Positions 46,279 to 59,170 are shown, counted from the first letter of the stretch. The stretch is DNA of 64,000 bases from Megascapheus bottae (GCA_024803745.1 JANJXV010000043.1:1447501-1511500); one strand, 5' to 3'. Translations and numbers: made by a program. The notes: generated by a model from the letters alone, not told the origin.

Positions 46279-46385
46279 ATCTTCCTCCTCATTCTACTCC
46301 TCCTCCTCCTCCTCCTTCTCCTCCTCCTCTTCCTCTACCTCGTCCTTCTACTTCTACTTCTCCTCTTCATCCTCCTACTCTGCTT
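46279..46385 (+). repeat. (CTC/TCC)n-rich tract, copy F version
   Basis: Paralogue of 29790-29985, about 90 bases shorter. Confidence 0.9.
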
Positions 46386-46679
46386 TTCAGTCAACCTTTA
46401 GGATAACTTAGAAAAGTGGTTCGAACCATTTATAAGCTGCTACATTTGGTGACCCACAAATGAGAATGAAATCACGATAGGGAAAGAATTTTGCATAACA
46501 TATAATGGCACCCCTAAACTTCAACCCCTACCTGCAAGTTCACTGATGTATAAATTTTCCAGTTTCCATATAGTTAGGGTTTTACAAGGCCATTCTCACC
46601 CCCTATGATGCTCAAACAATCCTACCTGTTCTCATGCTGCAGAGAAGATATTCCTGAAAGTCCTTCACCGCCCATCCCA

Positions 46680-47000
46680 CCACACCCAATTGCTTAAGCT
46701 GCTTCTCTCTTCAGCTAAGACCCAGGTGGACAGATCTGAGGAACCCAGATCTGGTGCCTAGCACAAGTCCAGCCTCTGTCCTCAGGAAAGAGATGAAGAC
46801 ACAGAAGGAGCAGAGATTATGGTGATGAGGAGACAGATATAGCACAAGTGTCCTGGTGACAGGGGAGGGAAGTCTCATCCTTGGCTTCCATATAGCCTTG
46901 GAGGATTAATACCCACAGATCACAATTAACCAAACTGTGTGTATTAACAGGCCAATTCTCTGGACATTTCAAACACAGGGCTGAGAGAATCATAAACAAC
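46680..47000 (-). promoter_or_regulatory. Conserved OR upstream block, copy F version
   Basis: Core 'CACAATTAACCAAACTG' at 46921-46937, then 'TTCTCTGGACATTTCAAACA'. On the minus strand the core gives TTAATTG, a homeodomain-type site. It lies about 2 kb from the copy F coding exon. Confidence 0.5.
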
Positions 47001-47567
47001 ACTTGGCAAGTGGAAATTTTTTTTGTCTATCAAGGAAATTTATGGATTTAAATTTTGGTCATTTATACTTATTTAATGGTGTGCAGAACCATTCCATTTT
47101 CATTTTCATTGGCAATAAAATATGCTTTACCAAATTCTTATATATTATGTACATCTATAAAATAACATTTATAATATTTCTATATTTCTACAATTTCAAG
47201 CTCCAGCAATGAGAAAATAGGAAAAGAATGAAAAAAATTGAAAATGATATGCAGTATTTTTGGATCACAAAACAATAGAGGCACTTCTTCTAAGATCACT
47301 GGAGAAAAATCCACAGCAGTCATCCTTGTTGCTGAAATTCAATCTCATCTAATCGATGAAGAAACACTCGTGCATAGTTTCTTTTATTATAAAGAAATAG
47401 TGACATTTTCTGAAGAGGTGATACTTGTAAACGTTCTGGAAAAAATAGACAATTGCTTTTTACCCTTAATTTCATACAGATAATTCAGCACTAGAAAATA
47501 TTATGCTGAGCCTTCTATCTCCCAGGAGATTTCTTCATCATTTCTTGGTTTTGAAACTACCATCCTG

Positions 47568-47587
47568 CTTCCTTCCTTCCTTCCTAC

Positions 47588-47684
<97 letters not shown>

Positions 47685-47701
47685 CTGCTTGCTTGCTTGC
47701 T
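47568..47701 (+). repeat. (TTTC)n passing into (TTGC)n microsatellite
   Basis: About 20 TTTC units pass into about 12 TTGC units at 47653-47701. The point change spread along the array. Confidence 0.97.
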
Positions 47702-47734
47702 TTCTTCCTTTCTTTTCTTTCTACCGGTGTGTAT

Positions 47735-47950
47735 GACAGCTCAAGGACTTGTATTCTGAGTCTGGGAACCTCACTGAGATTTTTCTTCTCCTTCTACCAC
47801 TTGAATCACTCCTCTAGTTTTGGCTCCGTGATGGTTAATTGGAGATAAGATTCTTGTGGACTTTTTTGCCTCCATTGGCTTTGAACTGGGATCTTAACAT
47901 GTCAGCTTCTTAAATAGCTAGGGCCACGGTTGTGAGCCATGGACACTGAG
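47735..47950 (-). mobile_element. Composite SINE, paralogue of 40815
   Basis: Same insertion as 40815-41035. Confidence 0.65.
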
Positions 47951-47964
47951 AACAAATTATACTT

Positions 47965-49685
47965 TAAGAAACAATCACCCTTCTGGGGAGTGGACCGGCC
48001 ATCTTCACAGAACCAGAAAATCAAGCAATTTTTGAGTACCTCCATGGAGACGATTCCACTTCTACTTCCTGAAAGGCATTAGGAAGAAATCCCCTCCCCC
48101 ACAAGCCTAGAGAGGTGCCATCTTGACAGCTGGCAAACGCCTGGCCAAACAAACTGGAGCTTGAGAAATGGTGCTAGCTAGCAGGGCCATCATTCAAAAG
48201 GGCAAATGTTTTCCCAGGGGCAGCTTCACCAGATGTCTGTCCCAGTGCTAGGGGAAGTCCCACACTGGGCGGGGCCTCAGTCCTGGTAAACAAAGCCACT
48301 TGTGCCTCCACCCCTTTTTTTCTGATCAATCAAGCAAACTTATCAGAAACACCACAAAGCCAAATAGCAAGAAAAAAGACTTTTTGAATGGTTTGGATCC
48401 TGAATTTAGTGGAGACACAAGTTTCTTTTACTGTTCCCCCTAACCCCAAAAAAACAAACTGAAGAATAACCTTTTTTCCATTTTTTACTACTCTATTTAT
48501 TTGCATGTTTATTTTCCCATTTTACCTCCACCATTTTTTAAATGTTATGATTTTTTTCTCCCCCCGCCCCATCCCACTTTTCTGGGTATAGACGGGATAC
48601 AAATGATATTTATATTGATAGTCACCTGCTTTTTTATCTGTTTCTTCTTAACTCTAGTATTTCTTGTCTAAGAACTCACAATTGGGTGGAATCTCCCCCA
48701 ACCTCTTTTTCCTTTTCTATTCTTTTTGTGTTTTTTGTTTATTTTTACTTTTTAAATTTTTTGTCATTGTACTCTGCCATACATACCTTCCTCATTTCTC
48801 AATATAGTCTAATTATTTTCAAAGTTTTATCATATATTTTCTAAATTTTATACTCAATTATTTTACCTTCTTATCACCTTAGGTCAGTTATCCTTACGCT
48901 ATCCCTTTTCTTCATTAGTATATTAATCTTACACTCCTACATTACTTTTATCTTACCTCCTCTCTTGTCTTTCATACTATTTTTCTCTCTCGGGTCCTCT
49001 GTTAATCCTTCACCTTTCATAATGCATGGATCTAAAGTTGATGGTTGTTGAGCAATACTGTATATCTCAGTGTTCAATTATACTGTAGGCCCAGAGGGAT
49101 GTAAATACAATAGAAATTGGATTGAGGGTTTATTTTTGGTCATAAAATGGTGATCGGTGGTGGTATTAGATTTGTCTGTAATTGTATTATTGTGCAGTTT
49201 TAATCTTGCTCCCATTTTCAAATGGGCAGAACAAGAAACTCAAGAAAAATGGCCAATCAAGGAATAGTATCTCCCACTCAATATAAATAAGCAATGGGGT
49301 GGTCAATGGAAAACTAGAAGAGAGTTCTCTAAATGCTATACAAATGCAATTGATAAATATGATTAATGAAATTTTGAAAACATACAGAGACACATGAGGA
49401 AGCCATATCTAAATTTGATGAATCCATAAACAAGGTGACACGTGAATGATAGGAAGCCATAAAAGAGGCCATAATAATGGATTTATCAAGAAAAATGGAC
49501 AAATTCATAGAATCCACAAACAAACAACGGACCCAACTCCAACAAATGTCCAATGAGAGTAAAGCTGCTGAGCTAACCATTCAAATGGAAATGAAGGAGT
49601 TAAAGAAGTCCAAACATGATCTAAAACAAGAGATGTAAGGCATCAACAATGTCCAATTGGAAGGAAGGGAGATGAAGAACAAAGG
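47965..49685 (+). mobile_element. L1 5' part ending in ORF1, joined to elongin-type repeat
   Basis: The 5'UTR runs from about 47965 to 49200, and ORF1 is degenerate (49217-49685; it begins near 'ATGGGCAGAACAAGAAACTC'). It stops at 'GATGAAGAACAAAG', where the elongin-type repeat R1 begins abruptly. No ORF2. Confidence 0.75.
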
Positions 49686-50240
49686 TCCAGCCTGGGAAGT
49701 GCCAACGAGAATCAGGTGGTGATGAAGGGAACTGGGGTGCCATGGATGGCCAGATGCCTGAAGTGTGGGGAGTGGATATTAAAGTTGACTAAGGATTAAC
49801 ATTCAAGGTGGGAAATGAAGGGCCAGATGGATAGGTCCTGGTCACCAGGATGGTTACCAAGCAGTGTTGGTGGAGAAGACAAGAGTCCACACACCTGTGT
49901 TGCCCCAGGGCATGCCCACATGGCAAGGGAATCTGGGCTGATGGCCTTGACCCAGAGGCCCCCAGAGGACTAGCAAGTGGTGCCTGAGGATTTGTGAGGA
50001 GAGTGTGGCTGGGTGACCCGGTGAGGCGCATGTTGGGAGACTAACAGCTGGGAAGCCACAGAGTGGTTGGTGTGAGCCATGGAGGAACTAACATGTGGAG
50101 CTGTCAGAATGGGCGTGGAAGCCAGAGCAGAATATAAAATGGGTAACTGGCCATCTGGCTCATTCTGGAAGCTGGTACCTGGAGGACAAGGACTGCATTT
50201 GTCCACCAATCCCTGCTCTAACTCTTCCCCTCCTTAAGCC
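49686..50240 (+). repeat. Elongin-array repeat R1 (promoter-like part)
   Basis: Direct homologue of 62268-62800, starting 'GTCCAGCCTGGGAAGTGCCA'. It includes the segment with 'ATTGGTTGGTG'-type sequence (reverse CCAAT) and a canonical TATAAAA box at 50133-50139. The coding units found at 62914 onward are absent. Confidence 0.75.
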
Positions 50241-50319
50241 CAACAGCAAACACATATGTGTGTGAAAATGTGTGCGTGTGTATGTGTGTGAAAGTATATG
50301 AGATACTCAACTTCAATTA

Positions 50320-51205
50320 ACCAGTAAAACACCCAGAGCTGGAGATATGGTTCAAGTTATGGAGTGCTACCCTGAGAACAAACACTAAGGGATAGAATCC
50401 AAGCTCTAAATTAAGGCATATTACTGGCAGAAAGAAATCAAAAGATGAAGAAAAAAAGGAAAGGGTGGGGAGGGAGGAAAGAAGGAAGGGAGACAGAGAG
50501 GAAATATTTGAACATAAAATAAATCAATATGGGATGAGATTTTCCAAAGAGAAGTGCTCTTATGATGTGACTTATGTAATTACAACACCTCTGTGTATTA
50601 CTTTGATGATAATAAATACAGGATTAAGAGAAATTCAAATGGACTTATTTAATTAATTCCACAATCAAGGATGAAAGCTCATGGTCTAGGAGAATTACTC
50701 TTGATGGAAAGGAAATCATTGAGTGTGAATTTGGGAACCTCCAGTGCAATCTAAAACATGCAATTTCCAGAGTATGGGCCTGAAATATTCATAAAGTTAT
50801 TCCCTCATCACAAAAATCGTTATCGCTGCTCTGGTGTATCACCACTGTAAACCCAGATAATCAGAAGACTCAGATCTAAACATCAAGGTTCAAATCCTAC
50901 CGGGGCACAAAAAGACCAGAGAATCATCTCCAACTAGCCTCTCGAAAAGGGAACGTGGTGCTTGGCTCAAGAGTGGGGCAGTACCCTTGAGCTAAAGAGC
51001 TCAGAGAAGGGCTGGGAGTTTGGCCTAGTGGTTAAAGTGCTTGCCTAGCATGCACGAAGACCCGGGTTTGATTCCTTGGTACCACATACATAGAAAAAAG
51101 CCAGAAGTGGTGCTGAGGCTCAAGTGGTAGAGCTCTAGCCTTGAGAAAGTCCAAGGACAGTGCTCAGGCCCTGAGCTCAAGCCCAGGACTGGCAAAAAAA
51201 AGAGC
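50320..51205 (+). mobile_element. Cluster of three SINEs
   Basis: A Geo-type piece lies at 50325-50440, a composite B1-like/Geo element at 50830-51010, and a well-preserved IDL-Geo dimer at 51009-51205. The last is the reference copy in this window, beginning 'GCTGGGAGTTTGGCCTAGTG' and ending 'CCCAGGACTGGCAAAAAAAA'. 50450-50830 is unassigned. Confidence 0.85.
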
Positions 51206-51579
51206 TCAGGGAGAACGCCAAGAATGAATTCAAGCCTCATAACAAGAAAAATCCTGCTAGTCTTTCCTTCATTCCTGTCCCCTCCACGATTTCCTTGTTT
51301 CCCTGTTGGTCTATTCAATCATTACCAATGCTTACTGGCTCAAAACAGGGTGTGAAACCAAGCTTTCTTTTCAGGAATTAATTTGAGTAGACTGACAGAC
51401 ACCTCTTGATGGACAAAATACTGCTTGGAAGGCAAACAGGTATCAAGCTCCTAAACTGCAGTCAGCCAACAGCTTTGCTAAAGGCACAGGTTGATTACTA
51501 CTGCCTGGTGTCTGGAGATCACAATCAGTCACACTGGTTCCAAGGATTTTCTTATATTTCCTACAATTGATTGAGAAAT

Positions 51580-54500
51580 AAGAAAATTTCATTCCAAAAG
51601 AAGCTATATGAATATATGCACATTAAAGCAAAATGACTAAAAAATATGAATGATAGAGAACAAAGAGCAGAACAGAAAGATTTGCCATCAAGAGGCTCTC
51701 ACCTGGATGTGGGGAAGACAGGTGGCAGTTCTGGGTGAATCTGAGCTCTCATTAAGATACCAGTTCTAGCATCGTAGCAGAAAGTTTGTAACTAAAGATG
51801 CATTCTAAGTAAGCTGTAGCACCACAGAGATCCCAGTTAAAGAGGAAAAAGCTATGCAGCCTACCCAAGAGGAAACCAAGCTGTCCATATAATGGGCTGA
51901 TTGGTGTCCACGCTGCCAGCCACTCCCCAAACATGTGGTGGCAGAGACAATGACTCCCTCCAGAACCTGAGCAGACAGCGTTTCTCAGCAGACCTGCCAG
52001 CTACAAACAGAGTCTGACTGAGCAGCCAGCCCATCACCTTCCCGCAGCACCAATATGCCAGCTTCATTGACCGGCACAACCAAGGAAGGTAAAGATATAC
52101 CTGAGCAAGAAGAAGCCATATGTAAACATGATGAAGCCATAAAGAAGGATATGTGATCGTGAGGAAGCCATACAGAAGGATATACACAACGACAGGAAGC
52201 CATACATAAAGGTGAGGAAGTCATAACGATATACATGAACCTGTGGAAACCATAAAGAAGGATTTCCATGAAGGTGAGGAAGCCAGTGAAAGAAGAAATG
52301 GATGAATTCCTAGAATCCACAAAAAACAAAAACAAAAACAAAAACTGCCTGAATTCCAAAAAATGTACAATGAGAGTAAGGCTTCTGAGATAAAGGACTT
52401 CAAACAGACCACTCAAATCAAAATCAAGGTGGTAAAGAAGTCCATACATGATCTATAGGAGCAATGCAAGGAATGAGCATTGACCAATTCGAAGGAGGGT
52501 GAGAGGAAAAACAAAGTAGAAAGTACAGAGAGCAAGTGAGACAATATAGAAGAGAGAATCTCCAGGGACAAAGACAATCTAGATATTATAGAGAAAGACC
52601 AGAAAATAAGTCAGACAAAATTTAGGACATATGAGAGATCTCTTTCAGAACTCCAAGATATAGTTAGGAAGCCTAATGTAAGGCTAATCAGTATTGAGGA
52701 GGGTCTGAGACAGAGGTCAATGGAATTGAAAATACACTTCAAGGAATCATCTCCGAGAACTTCCCAAATATCCACAAGGACATCCCCATCCGGACATAAG
52801 AATGTTTTAGAACCACAAACAGACCTGAGCAGAAAAGGACATTCCACTGCCACATTATACTCTGTACAGGATCAATGGTGGCCAAAGAAAGAATGCTAAA
52901 AGCAACCAAGGGGAAGATAACAATCACTGACAAAGGAAAATCAATGAGAATAAAGACAGATTTCTCACCAGTCACCTTGTAAGCAAGAAAAGCTTGGAAG
53001 GATGTATGTCATGCCATAAAGACAATTAACTACCAACCAAGAATACCAACCCAGGTAAGCTCTCATTCATCACTGCAGGAACAATAAAAACCTTCCATTC
53101 TAAGGAAAAGAGGGAACATTGCATAGCAACCAAACCAGCAGTACAGAAAATTTTCAAAGATTTTCTACACATTGAAAACCAATACAAAAATGGTACTGAC
53201 AAAGAAATGTCACCTAAAAATCATACCAGCTAATTACTGCAAGATCTGACAAGCCACAGGCCCCAAGGAAATTTTTTAAAAAATAGCAGTAACTAGTAAA
53301 TACTTTTCAATCCTAAGCCTCAATACCAATGGGCTTAATCCTCCAATTAAATGGCATAGAGTGTCAGGTTTCATCAAAAAGCAAGATGCATTGTTCTGCT
53401 GTGTTCCAGAGACATATCTTACCCCACAAAACAAGCATATTTTGAAAGTGAGGGGTTGGAATAAAATCTATCAAGCTAACGGCCCCCATAAACAGGCTGG
53501 AGTGGCCATCCTCATATCAGGTAAAACGGGCTCCAAACTAAAATTAGTGAGTAGACACAAAGAAGTTCATGACATACTAATAAAGTGATCCCTCTACCAG
53601 GAGGATATAGCCATCCTCCACATATCCACACCTAATCCTGGAGGACCAAGCTTCATTAAGAAACGTTACTTACACTAAAACCACACATAGATCCAAACAC
53701 AGTGATTGTTGGTGATGAACACACCACTCTCACCTATGGACAAGGCAACCAGGCAAAAACTCAAAAGAGAATCCTGAGAATTGAACAATTGTATAGACCA
53801 ACTAGATCTAACTGACATCTGCAAATGATTCCACACCACTACATCAGAATATATATTGTTTTCAGCAGCATATGGAACATTATTCAAAATACACCACATT
53901 TTAGGGGACAAAACATATCTCTATAGATTCAGAAACACAGACATTATTCCCTGCATTCTTTCAGACCACAAAAGTGTCAAATTGGAACTGAACAGCAATC
54001 TCCATCAATGAAAACCATGAAAATGATGGAGATTGAACAAGACACTGTTGAATCACCAAAGGGTCTTCGAGGAAAACAGAACAAAAATCCAACAGTTGTT
54101 GAAATTTAACAAAAATATGAGCTCTTTTGCGACACAGCAGAGGCTGTTCTCAGAGGAAAATGTATAGCTCTGAGTATCTATGTAACATACTGGAAAACTC
54201 GCCAACCAACAATTTAAGGGCCCACCCAAACTCTTGGAAAAGAGCAACAAACCAACCCCAATTCCAGTAAAAGGAAGCAAATTATTAAAAATCAAAGCAG
54301 AAATAAATGAATTGGAGCCCAGAATAAGTATAGAAATTATCAACAAAGCAAGGAATTGGTTCTTAGAAAATATTAACAAAATTGACAGACCCTTAACAAA
54401 TCTAACCAAAATAATTAGAGAACACAGGCAAATAAACAAAATCAAAGGTGAGAATGGAAATACAACCTAAATTACCAGTATCCAGAGCATCCTAGGGGAA

Positions 54501-55045
54501 TAATTTTTAAACATTTCTTCCAACAAATTTGAGAATCTAGAAGAGATGGATGAATTTTTAGCTAGTATTAAAATAACCAGGTTGGACCAAGAGGACCTAA
54601 TCCAAATACACAAACTATTTCAGATACTGAAAAGAAATGGCAATGAGACCTCCCATCCAAGAAAAGCCCAGGACTAGATGGATTCACAGCTCAATATCTT
54701 CGGATATGATAAGGACACCTGCTCAGCCTGCTCATCTCTGCACTGTTCACAATAGCCAAGTGATGGAAACAACCCAGATGCTCTACCACAGATGAATGGA
54801 TACAAAAAAGGTGGTAGATAAATACAATTTAATTCTACATATCCAGCAGATAATATAAATCAATAACATTCACTGGGTAGTGGATGAAATTAGATCTAAA
54901 TTGTACGAGATAAGTGAAGACCAAAGAAACAAAAGGCCCATGGTATGCTTAATATGTGTATATTAAATCTAAATAGTACAAGAGGTATAACTCAATATTT
55001 GTGTACCCAATGTTACGGACATGGTATGCTTGATAGAAACGTCAC
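51580..55045 (+). mobile_element. L1 with 5'UTR, ORF1, endonuclease and an internal deletion
   Basis: The 5'UTR (51580-52080) matches in reverse the fragment at 1-470. ORF1 remains include a coiled-coil part built from repeats like GAGGAAGCCATA..AAGGAT (52110-52290). ORF2 begins near 53290: the endonuclease shows GWNKIYQANG, AGVAILISG (53500-53520) and SDHKSVKLELN (53965-54000). The RT start follows (INELEPRISIEIINK, NKARNW). From about 54715 it jumps to the C-terminal segment, so most of RT including FADD is lost. The 3'UTR is cut at 55045 by the inverted elongin-type repeat. Confidence 0.88.
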
Positions 55046-55049
55046 TCCA

Positions 55050-55800
55050 TAGATATCCTCCAGTCGCCTCGCTGTGGGCCAGCTCAACCTTGGCCCCAGG
55101 AGCCGTGTGAAACTCCGCTGGCTGGCAAGCTGTCTACCAGCACTTGTCCTGGCAGCGGACACGAGAAGCGTCCCAGAAGGTCCCCAGCACCCGCTGGGTG
55201 CAGCAGCGGATGGCGTCCTTAGCCCTCGGACAGCTATAGAGTCCGACAGGTGGCCGACTCCACGGATGGCGGCCGTTTGCTGGGCATTCCCTGGCTGGGT
55301 GCCCTGAAGATGCCAGTGTGCTCCAGCCCCAAGCCCGGCTCCATTTCCCCAGTGCCTTCCCAGCGAGTCCACTTGCTCGTGCCACCCAGGTCCCCAGTGG
55401 ATCGCAGGCTACACAGCTTGGGTTCTCCCAACATGCACTTCTCCTGGCCTTCTAGCCACGCCCTCCTCACAATCCCCCAGACACCACTTTCTAGTCCTCT
55501 TGGGGCCCCTGGGTCAAGGCCATCTGCCATAAGCCCTTGCACTGGGGCATTGCCCTGGGGCAACATAGATGTGTGGCCTCTTGTCTTCTCCACAAACAAT
55601 CCAGGTGACCAGCACCTCTGCATCTTGCCCTTCATTTCCTCCTTGAATGCTATCACTAACTCCATTTTAATATCCACTCCCCATACCTCAGGGCTTTGTC
55701 CACCCATGGCATCCCACTTGATGCTTGTTAGCACTTCCCAGGCTGGACGGCCGGTGAGGGAGCAAACATGCAAAAATCAACCTGAGGACAGAGGTAATTA
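55050..55800 (-). repeat. Elongin-array repeat R2, inverted
   Basis: The reverse complement of 55430-55800 matches 62268-62620 closely ('CCAGCCTGGGAAGTGCTAAC' near 55730). 55050-55430 is GC-rich sequence not seen in the other copies; I do not recognise it, although open frames of 119-183 codons cross it. The frame on the plus strand (55250-55801) is on the wrong strand for the family and is likely chance. Confidence 0.7.
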
Positions 55801-56490
55801 ATTTTGTGTGAAACCCTTGGACACCTTTGAATCCTGGAAGAGAGTAAAGACATGAAATAATATGGTTTTCCTCCTGATTGTCTGGATTGCAAGTTCAATC
55901 AACACTCTCGAAGGCTGATACGAATATTTGGAAATGAGAAGAAAACCAGAATTATCTGTTCAGTGTGAAAATCTCAGCCTAGCATCACACTCAATTACTG
56001 AGAGAAACCAAAAAAAGCAAGTTAGAAGAACTGTATATATCCTTTTACTACAACATTCAAACTAAGAATCTTCCCAAAAGAATCCATTTGCCTTTGTCTT
56101 GAGAACTGGTGTCTCTGCCTCTTAGAGTCTGGGCCTGTCTCCTCCACAACTCCTCCCTTCATGGCTAGAGTGTGTTGTGATCCTGGCTTATTCCTTCTGG
56201 TATGATAGAAAGCAAGCTTGGTTCATGGCAGTCAGTTATTCCAAGCCTTTTTTAGTTTTTTAAGATGAGTCTTTGCATTTGCTGTCATAGGTAAATATTT
56301 ACGGAATACCTGATTAGGTATGTACCAATACCAATGGAGTCATTGCCTTTTGTCTTTCTTCCCTCTGGCATTCCTCCTTCTTTCCATTCAATATTGCTTT
56401 GTATCTGAAAGATCCACTCTAAACAACAGAGGCTAGGCCCAAGACATTGGCCTACTGATAGAGTGCTTGGTGAGCATTCATAAAGATCTG
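55800..56490. repeat. Array flank repeat, copy 1
   Basis: 55940-56490 is a direct repeat of 57470-58010 (shared 'GTCTTGAGAACTG.TGTCTCTGCC' and 'GAGTGTGTTGTGAT'). The part 55800-56030 is an inverted match to 62050-62265. The structure is a mixture of direct and inverted duplications. Confidence 0.7.
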
Positions 56491-56499
56491 CACAAAATT

Positions 56500-57115
56500 T
56501 TTTTCATATATTTTTTATTGTCATTAATAGAAGGGTTACATTACATTCGCCAGATGGAAGGTGCATTACTTCACATACATTGATACCCTTACTCATGTAT
56601 TGGTCCCCGATATCCCTCCCCTTACCCCCACCCTCATCCTGTTTTCCCCCCTTTCCTATCCAATTTCAAATAACCAAATGCGCATATATCCAATATATCA
56701 GATAACAAAGTGAAATACTGTAACATATGAGATAACCAAGGGACAGCAAAAGAGATGAGTACATAGTACATTAAGGACAACAATCACTAATTATATGGCT
56801 TTTGCTTCTAGATCTTAGAGGTCCTTTCATTTTGCATCATACTGTATGGCCTTATTTATCTAGGTTTTGCTCTATTGCAAATCTCTGCTAGAGGAGTCCA
56901 AGGTTTCTACTGCTTATGGCAAATGAGGGAAAACATTGAGCCTATGTTCCTTTGAGTCTGGCTTACTTCACTTAGTATGAATATTAATATTTTCACTTAA
57001 TGTAGAATTCCATTGTGTATAAATAACACTCCTTGTTGATCCACTCATCAAAAGAGGGACATCTGGGTTGGTTCTATATCTTTGCTATAGTAAGTAGCCA
57101 TACAAAATTTTTCAG
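56500..57115 (-). mobile_element. L1 3' end
   Basis: Same subfamily as 18972-20113. It ends near 56503 ('CATATATTTTTTATTGTC'), keeps the 3'UTR and part of the ORF2 end, and stops at about 57115. It lies in an old Geo-type SINE that resumes at 57130. Confidence 0.8.
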
Positions 57116-57134
57116 GAGGGATGCATTAAGGCTT

Positions 57135-57270
57135 TTTTAGTTCTTTTTTTTGGCAATCCTGATACTGGAAGTCAGGGCCTGAGAACTTTCCTTGGGTTGT
57201 TGTTCAATGCCAATTGCTCTACCACTTGAGTCAGAGTACTATTTCAATCTTTTCTATATACGTCCTTCCA
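57135..57270 (-). mobile_element. Geo-type SINE half
   Basis: Reverse orientation ('TTGCTCTACCACTTGAGTCA' near 57215). Confidence 0.6.
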
Positions 57271-57469
57271 AGGAATGGATTTTGTGTGTATGTGCATCCT
57301 GTGCAAGCCTCTACTAGGAGAGTGCTAGAGGAGAGCTTATTTCTGTAGAGATAATAGGCCCCTCTACTCTTTGTCTGTCTTTGGGAACCATGGATTTCAT
57401 GTCAAATTTTCCTGTGCAGGGAACCTCTGATCAGTCAGTTATGCTGCAGAGTTTGAGCCTGGCCTGTGT

Positions 57470-58010
57470 GTTCCCCTTCCTCCATCCAGAATTATCAATT
57501 TCATGTGAAAATATAAGGTTAATAGTCCAGTGAATTACTAAGAGAAGCCATACAATAATAGAAGTCCTCTATGTGTACATTTATTAGGATATTCAACTAA
57601 AAATCTTTCAAAAGAGTGCATTGTCCTTTGTCTTGAGAACTGCTGTCTCTGCCCCTTGGAGCATGGGCTGATCTCCTTCCCAACTCCTCCATACATGGCT
57701 TGAGTGTGTTGTGATTTTGGCTTGTTCCTTCTGGTGTGGTAAAAAACAAGCTGGGTTGATGACAGACAGTTCTTCAAAGTCTTTTTTATCCAGATGCTTG
57801 TTGTCATTTGCCGGATTAGGAAAACATTTACAGAAATCCTGAGTAGGCATGCACCAATAGGAATGGAGTCATTGCCTTTTGACTTGCTTTCTCCCTTGAA
57901 TGCCTCCTTTCCATTAAGTTTTGCTTTCTCTCTTTAAAGATATTTTTCTAAACATCACAGGCTAAGTCCTTGTCATCGGCCTTCAGGTAGGGTGCTTTGT
58001 GAGCAGGCAC
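57470..58010. repeat. Array flank repeat, copy 2
   Basis: Direct repeat of 55940-56490. Its open frames on the minus strand (57538-57850) are short and not conserved between the copies, so they are not taken as coding. Confidence 0.7.
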
Positions 58011-58019
58011 AAAGCCCAG

Positions 58020-58165
58020 GGTCCTATTTCTTGCTTCCCCATGCTCTAAGAAACCCAGAAGGGGTGCTCTACTTTAAGTGATAGAGTGCTAGACTTGACC
58101 AAATGAATCTTAGGGAAAGTGCTCAGGTCCTGACTACAAGCAAGAAGATTGGCGAGAGGGGAACC
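58020..58165 (+). mobile_element. Geo-type SINE half
   Basis: 'ACTTTAAGTGATAGAGTGCTAG' and 'TGACTACAAGCAAGAAGATTGGC' mark a degenerate right half. Confidence 0.5.
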
Positions 58166-58800
58166 CTTAGGCCAGGCTCAAACTCTGCAGCATACTTGAT
58201 TGATCAGAGGCTCCCTAAAATAAGACCAACCATGGAAGTGCACAGCAAGGGAGGAAGGACAGTGAAGAATTTTCTCCATTCAACCCACACTTATTTTCCA
58301 CCCAAGAGCAGGTACCAACACAAGAGAAAATTCTTCTTTACCCCAGGGGATTTGAGGGAGGGTTTGGAGATCAGTGTGGATTGCCCACATCTGTAGGCAC
58401 AACCTACAGCAAGCAGAGACGGGGTTCCCACGCTCAATCTATGCTGTTCTTTCCTGTGACACTGTCTCTGAAATCAAATAAGCTAAGAAGGTACTCATAG
58501 GCCAGCCAGCAAGCTCAAATCACCACAAAGATCCAGGAATAAGGAAAACAAGCCCAGAAGAAAACACTTACCTCTACAAATATGCATACACAACATATGC
58601 ACATATATTTGTGTATATCTGCATACTTATGTTAGTATCTTTAATATATAAATATATATCTATACACACATATACATTAGGAGGCATGCATACACATATT
58701 TACATATCCACAAGGTAATAAATATTTTTATGTGTTCATGTATTTATTTCTGTGGACAAGAGGAATGAATATTGTCTTCAGGTTGATTGGTGCATGGTTG
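58165..58800. other. Unassigned array spacer
   Basis: Includes an AT/CA-rich stretch (58580-58750). No gene. Confidence 0.3.
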
Positions 58801-58807
58801 CTCCAAT

Positions 58808-59170
58808 AGCAAGTGTCCAGCGTGGGAAGTGCCAGCAAGCATCAGGTGGTGATGAAGGGCCCTGAGTTTCCATGGATGGCCCAATGCTGGAGTAGGGAGT
58901 GTCAATATTAAAGTAGACTGAGGGTTAGCATCGGGCAGGCAAATGAAGGTACAGATGGACTGGTGCTAGTAACCATGCAGGGAGGGGGGGGGATGCAGTG
59001 TTGGTTGAGTGTTCTAGAGGCTACATCTTCTGTTGCCTGACGGTGAGGACCCAGGGAAGGTAATCTTGGTGGATGTCTTTGACCCAGAGCACCAAGAGAA
59101 CTAGCAAGTGGTGCCTGGGTATTTGTGAGGAGGGCATGTCTGGACGGCCAGTTCAGATGCATCCTTTGAT
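58808..59170 (+). repeat. Elongin-array repeat R3, truncated
   Basis: Homologue of 62268-62630 ('CCAGCGTGGGAAGTGCCAGC'). It stops before the promoter-like part, so no TATA box or coding unit is present. Confidence 0.7.

Larger units (their letters stand above)
47225..47960. repeat. Segmental duplication of 38480-38630 plus 40560-41050
   Basis: Shared runs 'GATCACTGG..AAAAAT', 'AGCAGTCATCCTTGTTG' and 'GTAAACGTTCTGGAAAA' are in the same order. This copy lacks the L1 5' part found in the other. Confidence 0.85.

Noticed and set aside
51009..51205. tRNA gene
   Set aside because: The tRNA-Ala-like part lacks an intact cloverleaf and belongs to a SINE.
55250..55801. Plus-strand open frame of 183 codons
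   Set aside because: It lies antisense to the elongin-type repeat R2. The corresponding frames in R1, R3 and R4 are shorter and not conserved in protein, so it follows from shared GC-rich DNA.
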